Shown piece after piece: positions 1 to 9,123 of a stretch of DNA of 64,000 nt. Source of the stretch: Maridesulfovibrio salexigens DSM 2638. Its GTDB lineage: Bacteria > Desulfobacterota > Desulfovibrionia > Desulfovibrionales > Desulfovibrionaceae. The position numbers were made by a program, and so were the translations under genes. Numbering within the stretch: position 1 is the stretch's first letter; the number at the start of each line of letters is the position of its first letter. Location: contig NC_012881.1 of the NCBI RefSeq assembly GCF_000023445.1, positions 4,109,501-4,173,500 of the forward strand, given 5' to 3'. A model generated the notes under the pieces. That model saw nothing but the letters and a program-made list of their open reading frames with translations, did not search any database and was not told where the DNA came from.

Positions 1-183
1 TTCAGGCTTAAATATAAATTGGACTACTTCGAATTAATCCGCCATGAGCATGTCAATACAGCAAAAGAAATAACGGAAGTTTTAAGCCATTATTTTAATG
101 ACATTAAAATTAAAACTTTTGGTGTCTGCCCATACCTATCTCTCTATCAATACCTGGAATGTCGTAATACTCCAGAAAACTAA
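1..183 (+). CDS. C-terminal fragment of an unidentified protein (5' end outside window)
   Basis: An open frame runs from base 1 to a TAA at 181-183, giving the last 60 residues of a protein that begins outside the window. It is rich in aromatic and charged residues (FELIRHEH, VLSHYFNDIKIK, YLSLYQYLECR) and ends NTPEN. The style resembles the end of a class I methyltransferase, but I see no diagnostic motif and do not assign a function. A hairpin follows 28 bases after the stop, which supports a real gene end. Composition is AT-richer than the housekeeping genes of the window. Confidence 0.6.
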   Translation, partial: FRLKYKLDYFELIRHEHVNTAKEITEVLSHYFNDIKIKTFGVCPYLSLYQYLECRNTPEN

Positions 184-208
184 TTAGCTCCCACAAACAA
201 AAACAATA

Positions 209-240
209 AAGCCGTCGAAACCTAGTTACGACGGCTCTAT
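209..240. terminator. Bidirectional intrinsic terminator
   Basis: Perfect 7-bp stem GCCGTCG (211-217) / CGACGGC (229-235) with an 11-base loop. The left flank AAACAATAAA reads as a T-rich tract on the minus strand, so it should end the minus-strand gene at 258-539 and probably also the + strand gene ending at 183. Confidence 0.6.
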
Positions 241-257
241 TACTGAAATGAGATCCC

Positions 258-539
258 CTACCCCACAATAGCATCCGCAACAGCAACACAAACTGCCAAT
301 GCCGCGTGATCACTCTGCCCGGCAAACTCTTTGCCGTCTTTCTTGAGAGTTGCGCGCCAATCGGTTTCAGTCATGCTGCCGCGGCTTAAATCTTCGAGCT
401 GAAATTTCCAGCCATCTTCTTCCATCTTTTCGGTGATCTTCAGGGCCTTGTGGATATCTTCCATTGCTCCTTCGGGCATGGCGTCGCCGATCCTTTCCTT
501 GAGCAGTGCTTCCAGACTTTCGTATGTATATTCAGCCAT
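258..539 (-). CDS. Small conserved-type hypothetical protein, 93 aa
   Basis: Acidic soluble protein of 93 residues with no signal peptide or membrane segment. It begins MAEYTYESLEALLKERIGDA and ends in a hydrophobic, Ala/Val-rich helix (CVAVADAIVG). The start is well supported: GGAGG lies 5-6 bases upstream of the ATG. It is monocistronic, with a terminator just downstream at 209-240. I do not recognise the family; the helix-rich layout could suit a small regulatory or dimeric protein, but that is only a guess. Confidence 0.75.
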   Translation of the reverse strand: MAEYTYESLEALLKERIGDAMPEGAMEDIHKALKITEKMEEDGWKFQLEDLSRGSMTETDWRATLKKDGKEFAGQSDHAALAVCVAVADAIVG

Positions 540-628
540 TTTATTTCCTCCAAATGGTTCGGTTATTCGAAAGTCTCAATGAACCACTGAACCAACCGCA
601 AGTCAATTTCCATACCCTGCATAAAAGA

Positions 629-660
629 AAACCGCCGGACCAAACGGACCGACGGTTTTA
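629..660 (-). terminator. Intrinsic terminator of the small lipoprotein gene
   Basis: Read on the minus strand: AAACCGTCGGTCCG, short loop, then the complementary CGGACCGGCGGTTT-like arm with one mismatch and a following TTTTCTTTTA tract. It lies 30 bases after the stop of the lipoprotein at 690-905. Confidence 0.75.
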
Positions 661-689
661 AAGAATCGTAATATAGCAGCCGGTTATGA

Positions 690-905
690 CTAGTTATCCA
701 TAGCCTCGTCAGCTTTCTTTTTCAGATCATCAAATGCACTTTTTGCATCATCACCCATATCATCCATCTTATCCTTAGCCTGATCCATAGCCTCATCAAT
801 TTTCTTTCCTGCCTTTTCCGCAGGCCCTTCCTCACTGCAACCGGACATTGCACCGAGAAGTGCTACTAAACACAAAACATAAGCCATTTTTTTTAACCAA
901 GACAT
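690..905 (-). CDS. Small lipoprotein with amphipathic helix, 71 aa
   Basis: A type II signal peptide is visible: MSWLKKMAYVLCLVALL followed by the lipobox GAMSGC, with acylation expected at Cys23. The mature 49 residues are almost all charged residues and Ala in a repeating pattern (KKIDEAMDQAKDKMDDMGDDAKSAF), predicting one long amphipathic helix or coiled coil, as in Lpp-like and apolipoprotein-like envelope peptides. An AAGGAGAG ribosome site precedes the ATG. It is followed by its own terminator. Role unknown; a structural or outer-membrane-associated peptide is the simplest reading. Confidence 0.8.
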   Translation of the reverse strand: MSWLKKMAYVLCLVALLGAMSGCSEEGPAEKAGKKIDEAMDQAKDKMDDMGDDAKSAFDDLKKKADEAMDN

Positions 906-959
906 ATTTTCTCTCCTTTTTTGCTTAATTTATATATGAAACTCTCAAAACAAACATTA

Positions 960-3900
960 TTATTGCAACCCAAGCTCAACACGCGGGCCAGTTCCCTTTC
1001 CGGTGGCTGACATTCCCTTAAGGAAAACCCTTTCGGGGGCAATACCGGACTGCTCCACCAAAAAGGTACGCACCAGCTCAGACCTGCGCCGCGCCAGATC
1101 AGCCAGCTGCGTATCAGTGACCTTAATGTGATCACGCAGAGCCTTTTCCATATCTGGAACAGGCTGGGCAACCACGATGCCAAGGAAGTTGGTCGGTCTT
1201 TCAAAAGTAGCATCCTTGTAGGCAGCTTCCAGATATTCGGGATACTCTTCTTCGGTAATAACGACATCATCAACAGACTTGGGCGCATTCTCATCGCCTT
1301 CAAGCTCAAGGAACTTGGGCATGGCAACCTGCCTGCGGAACTCGGCTTCTTCCATGGCCGGAATATCCTCTGGCGCAGTGAAGCCGCTGACCTCCAGCTT
1401 AAGCCCCGGACGATCCTGCATGGCCTTGGCAACAGACTCCATCTTGGACTGCTCGCCTTCCTTGAAACCGACCTTGCCAGCTTCAAAAGCCATAACATCC
1501 ATATCCTCGCCACCACCAACCAGAGCACCGATCAGAGCAAAAGGCGAAGTGACAGCCTTGACCAGCAGATTGACGATAGCCCGTGCTATGACTTTACCCA
1601 ACTTGAACTGGGGATCGGAAAGGTCGCCCTCTACGGGGATATCGAGCCTGATATTACCGCTGCTGTCCCTGAGCAGCGCCAATCCAAGACCGATTGGGAT
1701 GTTGGGCGCATCAGGATTGTCCACCTTCTTACCGACTTCGAACTGATAAATATCGAAAACATTATTCACAGCAATGAACTTGCCGCGCAACTTCACACAC
1801 ACATCAGAGCTGAGCATCCCGGTACTTACCGGATAAGCAATGAACTTCTCGGTGTAGGGCGAAAGCTGAGTCATATCCAAATTTGCGACGGAAACATTGA
1901 TATCAGTATCCGCCCCTTCAACTGTAGGTTGCAGATACCCTTCTGCCACCAATGGAGATTGCCTATCAAGGGTAGCATTAAATGAAATGTCCGTGCGTTC
2001 GCCATGAGGCAACTCAAGCCCACGTACGGCAGAACGCATCTTGGAAATATCCAGCTCAAAGGCAGGAGAAACGGTATAATCTTTAAAGGACACAGTGCCG
2101 TTGCTCATGAAAATTTCATCTATGGCAACAACATTTTCCTGCTTTTCTTCTGCTGTCGGCTCTTTGAGTTCGGCTACCCCGTCAACTGGGGGGCTGCCTT
2201 CTTTGGTTGCCACTGCAGCCTTTTCCGCTGCAAGTTCGGCCTGCTCTTCCAGAGCCTCTTCGTCCACAGGCTCAGCACGCTTTCCGGTCAACATACGCGC
2301 AATATTGAAGGTGCCATCCTGCTCCCGCTCCAGATTAGCTTTGGGAGCGAGCACTGCGATGGAGCCGACTTTGACCTTAAGCGGCGCGGAACGGAAATCA
2401 ATTTCACGAACAGCTAAATCTTCCAGATGGAAAAACTGCTTGTTTCCCTGATTATCGCGGATAAGAAGATCCTTGAGCTGAACCTTGCCGGTGTATCCCG
2501 CAACAGGTTCATTTGCAGCAGAGAAATCCCAATTACCACGCACATCAACATGCCCGCGGGCAATATTCATCTGCATCTGTGGCGGCAGGTAGCCGTTGAA
2601 ATCCCTCAACCGGAGTTTGCGAAGCTGTACACTGCCCTTTCCTTTAAGTGACTGCGGACCTGCTTGTCCGTCTATTTTGATAGACCCGCGCTTGTTGATA
2701 AGAGCGGAAAGGTTAAGCTTAAGTGGCTTCTCTTCCGGAAAAGTAAGCCCGTTAACACCGATCTTGATATCACTGATGCTGGTGACGGTCTTTTTGGTAG
2801 CCGCGCGGTCGGTCAATTCAACCCCTGATTCAGAAAGCTGAAACCTGTTCAAAGCCACCTTCCACGTCTCTCCCTCCGCATCAGCAGAGTCCGCACCTTC
2901 TTCCTGTTGCTTAACCGGAACACCAACATTTTTCGCGTTCTTCTGATGCTGCTCGATCTGCTTGATCAGGTCGATCCCCTTTTTATCGCGCATAAGCCTA
3001 ATGAGGAGTTTGTTGAGATCAATGGAATCTATGAACACGGACTTTTCCTGCAAATCAACAGTACCGTTGTTCATGGCAAATCCACCAAGACCGATCAAAG
3101 TCTTGCCGCCGCCCTTGGGTTGCAGATCAAGCCCATCAACATTGACCCTGATATTTTTCAGCCGAACTGAAGTTTCATTCCGAAGACCAAGCTGAAAATC
3201 ACTGCCCAGACCGACCTTACCCCCGGCAACATCCAGAGGCAGCGGATCGTCCAGATAAACATGGTAATCAGGAATATCAAGATCCTCTACGGCAATAGAA
3301 CCATTCACGGACAAGGGAATAACAGACAAACCGCCCTGACCGCTGATTACTTCAGTAGCATTGGAACCGATACGGAAATCCCAGCTCCCGGCAGCATTCT
3401 CTGCTGTGCTCACATTTCCGGCATGAACCATAATCGGACCGATTTTCTTATTAAAACCTTTACCGAAAGCATTATCGGTGAAATCCACCTGCCCGTTATC
3501 AAGCCTGAAATCCCTAACCAAGGCAGCCACAGCAGGCCCTGATTCTTCTTTGGAACCGCCTTCAGTTTCTTTCGATTTTTCCCCGGCTTCAATGGAGGGG
3601 GCGAGATAATCAAGCAGGTCCGGGCTGCCGTCCTCTTTGAGTCCGACTTTAAGATATGGATCACTCAAATTAACAGATGAAATTTTCAGTATACGTTGCA
3701 GTATGCGAACTTCCTCCAACTCTACATCAAGATCTTTAAATTTGAGCAGGGAAGGCCCTTTTCTAGCAGCAAGGTCAAAATTGGTGATATTGGCTTTACC
3801 GCTTATCTGCACTCTCGGCAGAATGGTATCTCCGCGCTCAAAAGAAAGGACCAGATCTGAACTCAGGCTACCGCTTTTCAATTCGGTAGTTTCGTAGATG

Positions 3901-4646
3901 GGCAGGTAAGGCCAGTACTCGGCCAGCTGCGCATCTTTAAGGGAGAAGTCGAACTGCGTCTTCAAACTCTGGTTAAAGGGCAGAGTATGCCCTTTCAGGG
4001 CAAAAGGAGTCCCATTGATAATCATATCAAGACTGGGCTGGACCTGCTTCTCATTATCGCGAAGAAGAGACGAGGTGAACGGCACAAACAGATCAAGGCT
4101 GGAAATCTCATGGCGCACATCACGAACCTTATCGTAAACCCTACAGGTACCGTTGCTTACAACCAGATCACGTACGATAAATGGAAACAGTTCTTTTTCA
4201 TCCGTGTTTGCTTCTTCCGGCTGCTCCTCAACATCGCCTTCAGGAATAAGATCTGAGACACTGCTGCCGCCCCTGAAAACAGCAAGATCAATCTGCGGAT
4301 CCACTATTTTGATTTCATCAAGAATCAGGGAAAGACGAAACAAAGAAAAAGAATCAAGATTCAGATCAAACGTTTTAAAAGAAAACAAATTTCCTTCACC
4401 CTCTTTCTTACCGATCTCAAAACCATGAACAGTCAGTTGAAGGGTATAGGGATTCAAATCCACCTGTTCAATACGCACATCCCTGTTCAGCACAGCGGGG
4501 AGTTTAGAGAGCGCAACTTTCTTGATGGTAAAGGGGATGAGTAAAAACCCAATGATAGTATAAAAAATGAGCAGTCCGGCTACTATCAGCCCAACCTTAC
4601 CCGGACGATTCAACCTGTTCCAATGTGTGCGTATTTTTTTGAGCAT
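960..4646 (-). CDS. AsmA-like DUF748 envelope protein, 1228 aa
   Basis: Giant envelope protein of the AsmA-like superfamily, DUF748 type. A single N-terminal membrane anchor (about residues 17-40, VGLIVAGLLIFYTIIGFLLI) is followed by a long periplasmic region made of repeated beta-strand units of the kind 'VxIxxLDL.PyxLxL.gfxI'. The segment near residues 330-360 is rich in Glu/Lys/Ser linkers, as is the stretch near 785-840. The last 170 residues resemble an OmpA-like peptidoglycan-binding tail (KLEVSGFTAPED, ARRRSELVRTFLVEQSGI). AsmA-like proteins are thought to move phospholipid between membranes or assist outer-membrane assembly. GGAGG lies 12 bases upstream of the ATG. Divergent from the DUF4390 gene. 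Confidence 0.85.
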   Translation of the reverse strand: MLKKIRTHWNRLNRPGKVGLIVAGLLIFYTIIGFLLIPFTIKKVALSKLPAVLNRDVRIEQVDLNPYTLQLTVHGFEIGKKEGEGNLFSFKTFDLNLDSFSLFRLSLILDEIKIVDPQIDLAVFRGGSSVSDLIPEGDVEEQPEEANTDEKELFPFIVRDLVVSNGTCRVYDKVRDVRHEISSLDLFVPFTSSLLRDNEKQVQPSLDMIINGTPFALKGHTLPFNQSLKTQFDFSLKDAQLAEYWPYLPIYETTELKSGSLSSDLVLSFERGDTILPRVQISGKANITNFDLAARKGPSLLKFKDLDVELEEVRILQRILKISSVNLSDPYLKVGLKEDGSPDLLDYLAPSIEAGEKSKETEGGSKEESGPAVAALVRDFRLDNGQVDFTDNAFGKGFNKKIGPIMVHAGNVSTAENAAGSWDFRIGSNATEVISGQGGLSVIPLSVNGSIAVEDLDIPDYHVYLDDPLPLDVAGGKVGLGSDFQLGLRNETSVRLKNIRVNVDGLDLQPKGGGKTLIGLGGFAMNNGTVDLQEKSVFIDSIDLNKLLIRLMRDKKGIDLIKQIEQHQKNAKNVGVPVKQQEEGADSADAEGETWKVALNRFQLSESGVELTDRAATKKTVTSISDIKIGVNGLTFPEEKPLKLNLSALINKRGSIKIDGQAGPQSLKGKGSVQLRKLRLRDFNGYLPPQMQMNIARGHVDVRGNWDFSAANEPVAGYTGKVQLKDLLIRDNQGNKQFFHLEDLAVREIDFRSAPLKVKVGSIAVLAPKANLEREQDGTFNIARMLTGKRAEPVDEEALEEQAELAAEKAAVATKEGSPPVDGVAELKEPTAEEKQENVVAIDEIFMSNGTVSFKDYTVSPAFELDISKMRSAVRGLELPHGERTDISFNATLDRQSPLVAEGYLQPTVEGADTDINVSVANLDMTQLSPYTEKFIAYPVSTGMLSSDVCVKLRGKFIAVNNVFDIYQFEVGKKVDNPDAPNIPIGLGLALLRDSSGNIRLDIPVEGDLSDPQFKLGKVIARAIVNLLVKAVTSPFALIGALVGGGEDMDVMAFEAGKVGFKEGEQSKMESVAKAMQDRPGLKLEVSGFTAPEDIPAMEEAEFRRQVAMPKFLELEGDENAPKSVDDVVITEEEYPEYLEAAYKDATFERPTNFLGIVVAQPVPDMEKALRDHIKVTDTQLADLARRRSELVRTFLVEQSGIAPERVFLKGMSATGKGTGPRVELGLQ

Positions 4647-4807
4647 CTGATTATGATACCTCCGCTATAGATCCTATCTAACTTTTATATACCATTATGA
4701 TTTGAAAAGACAGTTTCATATCAATTGTAACACTCTGCAATCATGGTGTTGAACAAATGATTGGCGACTGGTACGTTATGCCCGGAAACGGGAGGAAAAT
4801 ATTTCTA

Positions 4808-5416
4808 ATGAAAGCAGAAACATCAATGATAAAAACGGCTCAGCAAACATGTACACTCTCCAAAGACTGGAGAGTCATGCTCCTGTGGCTGGGCATGTTG
4901 ACCATTTTCCTCCCGGCAGGCGCACAGGCAAGTTCCCTGCAACTCAAGAATATGGTTCTCGATAATCAGGCCGGTTCCATCATGGCCCGCTTCGGAATTG
5001 AACTTGTCGCCGACGCACAAGTGGAAGATGCCCTGCTAAACGGTATGAAACTTAAACTTGAATGTGATGCTTCCCTCTTTGAGCATAAAAATGTCTGGCT
5101 GGACTCAAAAGTAGCAAGCAAAACGTATAGCAATAAACTTTATTTTGACTCCCTCTCCAACCAGTTTGTACTGGAAAAACCCGGAGCTAAAATATTAAAA
5201 CACAAAAACCTGTCCATACTTTTACGAGAAGAATGGAAAAATTTTATCCTTGATTTAGGCCCATGGTCCACTCTCAAACGCGGGGAACGATACAACCTGC
5301 GCCTGAAAGTTCGCCTAGACCGCACAGAAGTCCCGGCATGGCTCAAGAGTACTCTCTTTTTCTGGTCTTGGGACGTAATCCCGGCCGCCACCTATCAGCT
5401 GGATTTCACCTACTGA
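4808..5416 (+). CDS. DUF4390-type exported protein, first gene of an ntrY/ntrX operon
   Basis: About 200 residues with a signal peptide (hydrophobic core VMLLWLGMLTIFLPAGAQA, cleavage expected after AQA) and a mature all-beta domain ending in WDVIPAATYQLDFTY. This fits the DUF4390 family, often found just upstream of ntrY in proteobacteria. The frame is open from 4757, but the ATG at 4808 has GGAGG 12 bases upstream and gives a normal signal peptide; ATG 4826 is also possible. The next gene starts 13 bases after the stop, so the two are almost certainly co-transcribed. The biochemical role of the family is unknown. Confidence 0.75.
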   Translation: MKAETSMIKTAQQTCTLSKDWRVMLLWLGMLTIFLPAGAQASSLQLKNMVLDNQAGSIMARFGIELVADAQVEDALLNGMKLKLECDASLFEHKNVWLDSKVASKTYSNKLYFDSLSNQFVLEKPGAKILKHKNLSILLREEWKNFILDLGPWSTLKRGERYNLRLKVRLDRTEVPAWLKSTLFFWSWDVIPAATYQLDFTY

Positions 5417-5429
5417 TTTTAGAATCGCA

Positions 5430-7622
5430 ATGACTGAACAGAATATCAAAATAAGTGTGCCCGACACCAAGGAACGCAAACGCAGGCAACGGGAATATTA
5501 TATTGCCTTTTTCTGCCTGCTGGTCTTCGTGGCACTGGGCTTTGTACAGCTCAAATACATCGGGGTAAACTCCTACCTTTTCGTAGGTCTGTTCAACCTG
5601 AACTTCATTCTGCTGCTCATTGTCCTGTTCATCGTGGTCCGCAACGGAGTCAAACTGCTTCTTGAACGACGGCGCAGGGTGCTCGGCTCCAAGCTGCGAA
5701 CGCGCATGGTCCTGTCTTTCATGTCGCTTTCCCTTGTTCCGACCCTGCTCATGTTTTTCATGGCCATGCAGTTCGTGCAGATTTCCGTGGATTACTGGTT
5801 CAAAAATCAGGTTGAAGAATCCATGGTCCAATCCCTTGAACTGGGAAGGGCGTTTTATGCCTCGGCGCAGGAGGGACTGGAACGGCGCGGGGAAAATATC
5901 CTCGGAACCATCAAGGAAAGCCGCTATGCATGGGGCGGTAAATCCATGAAAAAATTTCTCGGTAAAAAGCTCGGGGAATACGACCTCGGCCTGCTTGGGG
6001 TTGTGCGCCCGGACCGTAAAAAAATCAACTGGTACTCACAGGGATCATGGGACAAGGCATGGTCGGAGATCAATGCCAAGGTTGATTGGGAGGATATGCA
6101 AAAGAATCCACGGTTCTGGTCCACCATCCACCCCATGCCCGGTAACGACATGGTTATCGGTATTCTGCCCGTGGATGAGGGCAAAACAGGGTTTCTGATC
6201 ATCGGGGAAAATATCGGACAGGGAATGCTTTACAAGCTGGACCGGGTTGTACGAGGTCTTGATGAATACAAACAGCTCAAGACACTGAAGTACCCGCTCA
6301 AGATGAGTCTTTACCTGACTCTGGGCGTTACCACCTTGCTGATTATCCTCGGGTCCATCTGGTTCGGATTCCGTCTTTCCAAAGAGCTTTCCGCTCCTAT
6401 TCAGGCACTGGCGGCGGGTTCACAGCGTATTGCGCGAGGTGACCTTTCCGTACGCCTTGAAGACCGCTCTGACGATGAACTGGGCTTCATGGTCCAATCC
6501 TTCAACCGCATGGCAGAAGACCTTGAAGACAGCCAGAAAAGCCTGAAAACAGCCAACGACAGGCTGGCACAGCAGAATCAGGAACTGGAACGCAGGGGCC
6601 GCTATATGGAAGCGGTACTCAACAACATTACCGCCGGGGTTATCTCCCTTAACGAAGAAGGCAAAATCAGCACCGTCAACTCTGCCATTGAAGAGATGCT
6701 CGGCATCGAAGCCCGCTTTGTACACGGGAAAGATCCGCTGGCCCTTCTGCCGGAAGGCGATCTGGCCTCACTTATTGCCGAAGCCCGCTTACACATGGCA
6801 ACCAGCCCCTTTTCTCAGTGGCAAAGGCAGCTATCCCTCACCGTTGAAGGAAGGCACAGGAAGTTTCTGGTCAACGTTGTGGCCCTCAAAGCCGGGGATT
6901 CCAGTACCGGTATCGTTGCCGTGTTCGAAGATATTACCGAACTGGAAAAAATGCAGCGCATTGCGGCATGGCGCGAGGTTGCAAGGCGCATCGCCCATGA
7001 GATCAAGAACCCGCTTACTCCCATCAAGCTTTCAGCCCAGCGATTGCAGCGTAAATTCGGACAGGAAATCGAGGATAATGTTTTCCGTGAATCCACAGAC
7101 CTGATAATTTCCCAGGTTGAACATCTGCAACAGATGGTTCAGGAATTTTCCGCCTATGCCAAGCTGCCGGAAGTACGGCTCAAACCGGACAATATCGCCC
7201 CCCTTCTTGAAGAAGTGGTCAGCCTTTACCGCAACAGCCACAGCAACATTGAATGGTCGCTGAGCTTTGACGGAGAACTGCCGCAATTGGAACTGGACCG
7301 CGAGGCCATGCGCCGTACTTTAATCAACCTGCTGACAAATGCAGCGGAAGCTTTGGACAACTGCGAATCTCCCACAGTAACCATCACCGCCATGCATGAT
7401 GCCACCCTTGGCTGGTTGAGAATCGAAGTTCAAGATAACGGCCCCGGACTCTCCGCAGATGAACGGTCCAGAATGTTTGAACCTTACTTTTCAAGTAAAA
7501 AGAGCGGAACCGGGCTGGGTCTGACTATCGTCAAATCCATTGTCACGGATCATCGCGGATTTATTAGAGTCAAACCGGCTGATCCACACGGCACCATCTT
7601 CGTTCTGGAACTGCCGACCTGA
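5430..7622 (+). CDS. ntrY: NtrY-like membrane sensor histidine kinase, 730 aa
   Basis: Layout matches NtrY: three N-terminal membrane segments (about residues 27-48, 52-75, 92-115), a periplasmic stretch, a fourth segment near 290-312, a HAMP domain (about 312-365), a short coiled coil, a PAS domain (about 387-495), then HisKA with the H-box AHEIKNPLTP (His near 524) and an HATPase with N-box LINLLTNAAEAL and G-box GTGLGLTIVKS. NtrY autophosphorylates and passes phosphate to NtrX, classically for nitrogen, redox or envelope responses. Here its presumed partner is two genes downstream at 9124-10515. No strong ribosome site is visible, suggesting coupling to the DUF4390 gene. Confidence 0.9.
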   Translation: MTEQNIKISVPDTKERKRRQREYYIAFFCLLVFVALGFVQLKYIGVNSYLFVGLFNLNFILLLIVLFIVVRNGVKLLLERRRRVLGSKLRTRMVLSFMSLSLVPTLLMFFMAMQFVQISVDYWFKNQVEESMVQSLELGRAFYASAQEGLERRGENILGTIKESRYAWGGKSMKKFLGKKLGEYDLGLLGVVRPDRKKINWYSQGSWDKAWSEINAKVDWEDMQKNPRFWSTIHPMPGNDMVIGILPVDEGKTGFLIIGENIGQGMLYKLDRVVRGLDEYKQLKTLKYPLKMSLYLTLGVTTLLIILGSIWFGFRLSKELSAPIQALAAGSQRIARGDLSVRLEDRSDDELGFMVQSFNRMAEDLEDSQKSLKTANDRLAQQNQELERRGRYMEAVLNNITAGVISLNEEGKISTVNSAIEEMLGIEARFVHGKDPLALLPEGDLASLIAEARLHMATSPFSQWQRQLSLTVEGRHRKFLVNVVALKAGDSSTGIVAVFEDITELEKMQRIAAWREVARRIAHEIKNPLTPIKLSAQRLQRKFGQEIEDNVFRESTDLIISQVEHLQQMVQEFSAYAKLPEVRLKPDNIAPLLEEVVSLYRNSHSNIEWSLSFDGELPQLELDREAMRRTLINLLTNAAEALDNCESPTVTITAMHDATLGWLRIEVQDNGPGLSADERSRMFEPYFSSKKSGTGLGLTIVKSIVTDHRGFIRVKPADPHGTIFVLELPT

Positions 7623-7725
7623 TATATTTTCCCTTATGCTTGCCTGACACTTATAATATCGTTTAATATAATACCGTATTTCAAAAAATTACTTTCTATA
7701 GTGAACAGTAACAAGCGGGATTCAT

Positions 7726-9123
7726 ATGATTTCATACAATGAAAAGAATGCCAAAAATAAGCTCCCATCCCGAATAATGGTCGTTGAAGACGAAGCTATC
7801 GTTTCTCTGGACATACAGGGACGACTCAAAAGTCTTGGATACGATGTTGCTGGAATAGCCACGTCCGGAGAACAGGCCTTAAAACTTATTGAGGAAACTT
7901 CCCCGGACCTGATTCTCATGGATATCATGCTTGAAGGGGACATGGACGGCATAGACACCGCTGCAAAAATCAAGAAATACCACAGCATTCCAATTATTTA
8001 CCTCACTGCTTATGCAGACAACGACACTCTGAAACGCGCCAAAATAACTGAACCGTTCGGGTACATAATCAAACCTTTTGAGGATCGGGAACTCAACCTG
8101 ACTATTGAAATGGCGCTCTATAAACACCATGCAGAAAGCACCCTCAATGATAATCGCCGCTGGCTGAAAACAACTTTCGACAGTATTGATGATGCAGTCA
8201 TCACCACGGATCACCGTGGACGGATCAAATCAATGAATAAAGCCGCTTGTTTACTAATGGAAAGTGACATTGATAATATGTTCGGACGAGATTTTCAGGA
8301 AGCTGTAGATATTTTTGAAAGCGCTACAATGGAGTCCATCAAAATATTTTCGCAAAATGATTCAGTTCTCGGCGATGTAGTCCTTAAAAGTCCACAAGGA
8401 ACTATCCCGGTATCAGTCAATATCTCAGGAATCTCAGAAAAAAATGATGTTGTGGGTAAGGTAGTGGTTCTACGGGATATTTCCGAACTTAAAAAAAGTG
8501 AAGACGCACTTAAAAAAAGCCTCAGTCAGCTAAGACGCACTTTTGATGAGACGGTTGTCTCCCTGACAGCCATGTCTGAGAAACGAGACCCTTATACTTC
8601 AGGCCACCAGCAACGCGTAGCAGAACTGGCCTGTCGCATAGCTGTAAAAATGCGGCTCTCAGCAGAAGAAATCAACTGCATCAGGATTGCAGGGATCCTG
8701 CACGATGTCGGGAAAATATCTATCCCGGCAGAGATTCTTTCCAAACCGACCAGACTGACTAATCTTGAAATGAACCTGATGAAGACCCATAGTGAAGCAG
8801 GCTATGAAATCCTGAAAGGAATTTCCTTTCCATGGCCCGTGGCCGATATAGTAATTCAGCACCATGAACGCATTGACGGAACCGGATACCCCAATGGACT
8901 CAGTGGAGACAATATCCTGCGTGAAGCCCGGATTATCGCTGTAGCTGACGTAGTTGAAGCCATGAGTTCCCACCGACCCTACCGTGCTGCCCTCGGTCTG
9001 CCCAGAGCCATGGCGGAAATTGCACGAGGACGCGGAACAGCGTATGATCCTGAAGCTGTAGATGCCTGCACCCAATTAATAGAAGAAGATAATTTTTCCT
9101 TTGAAACACGTACGGAAATATAG
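7726..9123 (+). CDS. Response regulator with PAS and HD-GYP domain (c-di-GMP phosphodiesterase), 465 aa
   Basis: N-terminal receiver (about residues 14-130; acceptor Asp66 in LILMDIMLEG, conserved Thr and Lys present as YLTAYAD and IIKPFE), a PAS domain (about 145-260), then an HD-GYP domain (about 275-450). The metal and signature residues are intact: HD at 326-327 (LHDVGKI), HHERIDGTGYP near 379-389. HD-GYP enzymes hydrolyse c-di-GMP to pGpG/GMP. The stop is followed immediately by the ATG of ntrX, so this gene sits inside an ntrY-ntrX operon. A TATAAT at 7652-7657 in the 103-base gap could also allow separate transcription. Confidence 0.9.
   Translation: MISYNEKNAKNKLPSRIMVVEDEAIVSLDIQGRLKSLGYDVAGIATSGEQALKLIEETSPDLILMDIMLEGDMDGIDTAAKIKKYHSIPIIYLTAYADNDTLKRAKITEPFGYIIKPFEDRELNLTIEMALYKHHAESTLNDNRRWLKTTFDSIDDAVITTDHRGRIKSMNKAACLLMESDIDNMFGRDFQEAVDIFESATMESIKIFSQNDSVLGDVVLKSPQGTIPVSVNISGISEKNDVVGKVVVLRDISELKKSEDALKKSLSQLRRTFDETVVSLTAMSEKRDPYTSGHQQRVAELACRIAVKMRLSAEEINCIRIAGILHDVGKISIPAEILSKPTRLTNLEMNLMKTHSEAGYEILKGISFPWPVADIVIQHHERIDGTGYPNGLSGDNILREARIIAVADVVEAMSSHRPYRAALGLPRAMAEIARGRGTAYDPEAVDACTQLIEEDNFSFETRTEI

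Noticed and set aside
893-1528. 211-residue open frame on the minus strand inside the AsmA-like gene
   Set aside because: Out-of-frame overlap with a well-supported gene, Ser/Arg/Trp/Leu-rich translation typical of shadow frames.
4757-4807. Longer N-terminus of the DUF4390 protein
   Set aside because: The extension lacks a ribosome site and would place 17 extra polar residues before the signal peptide.
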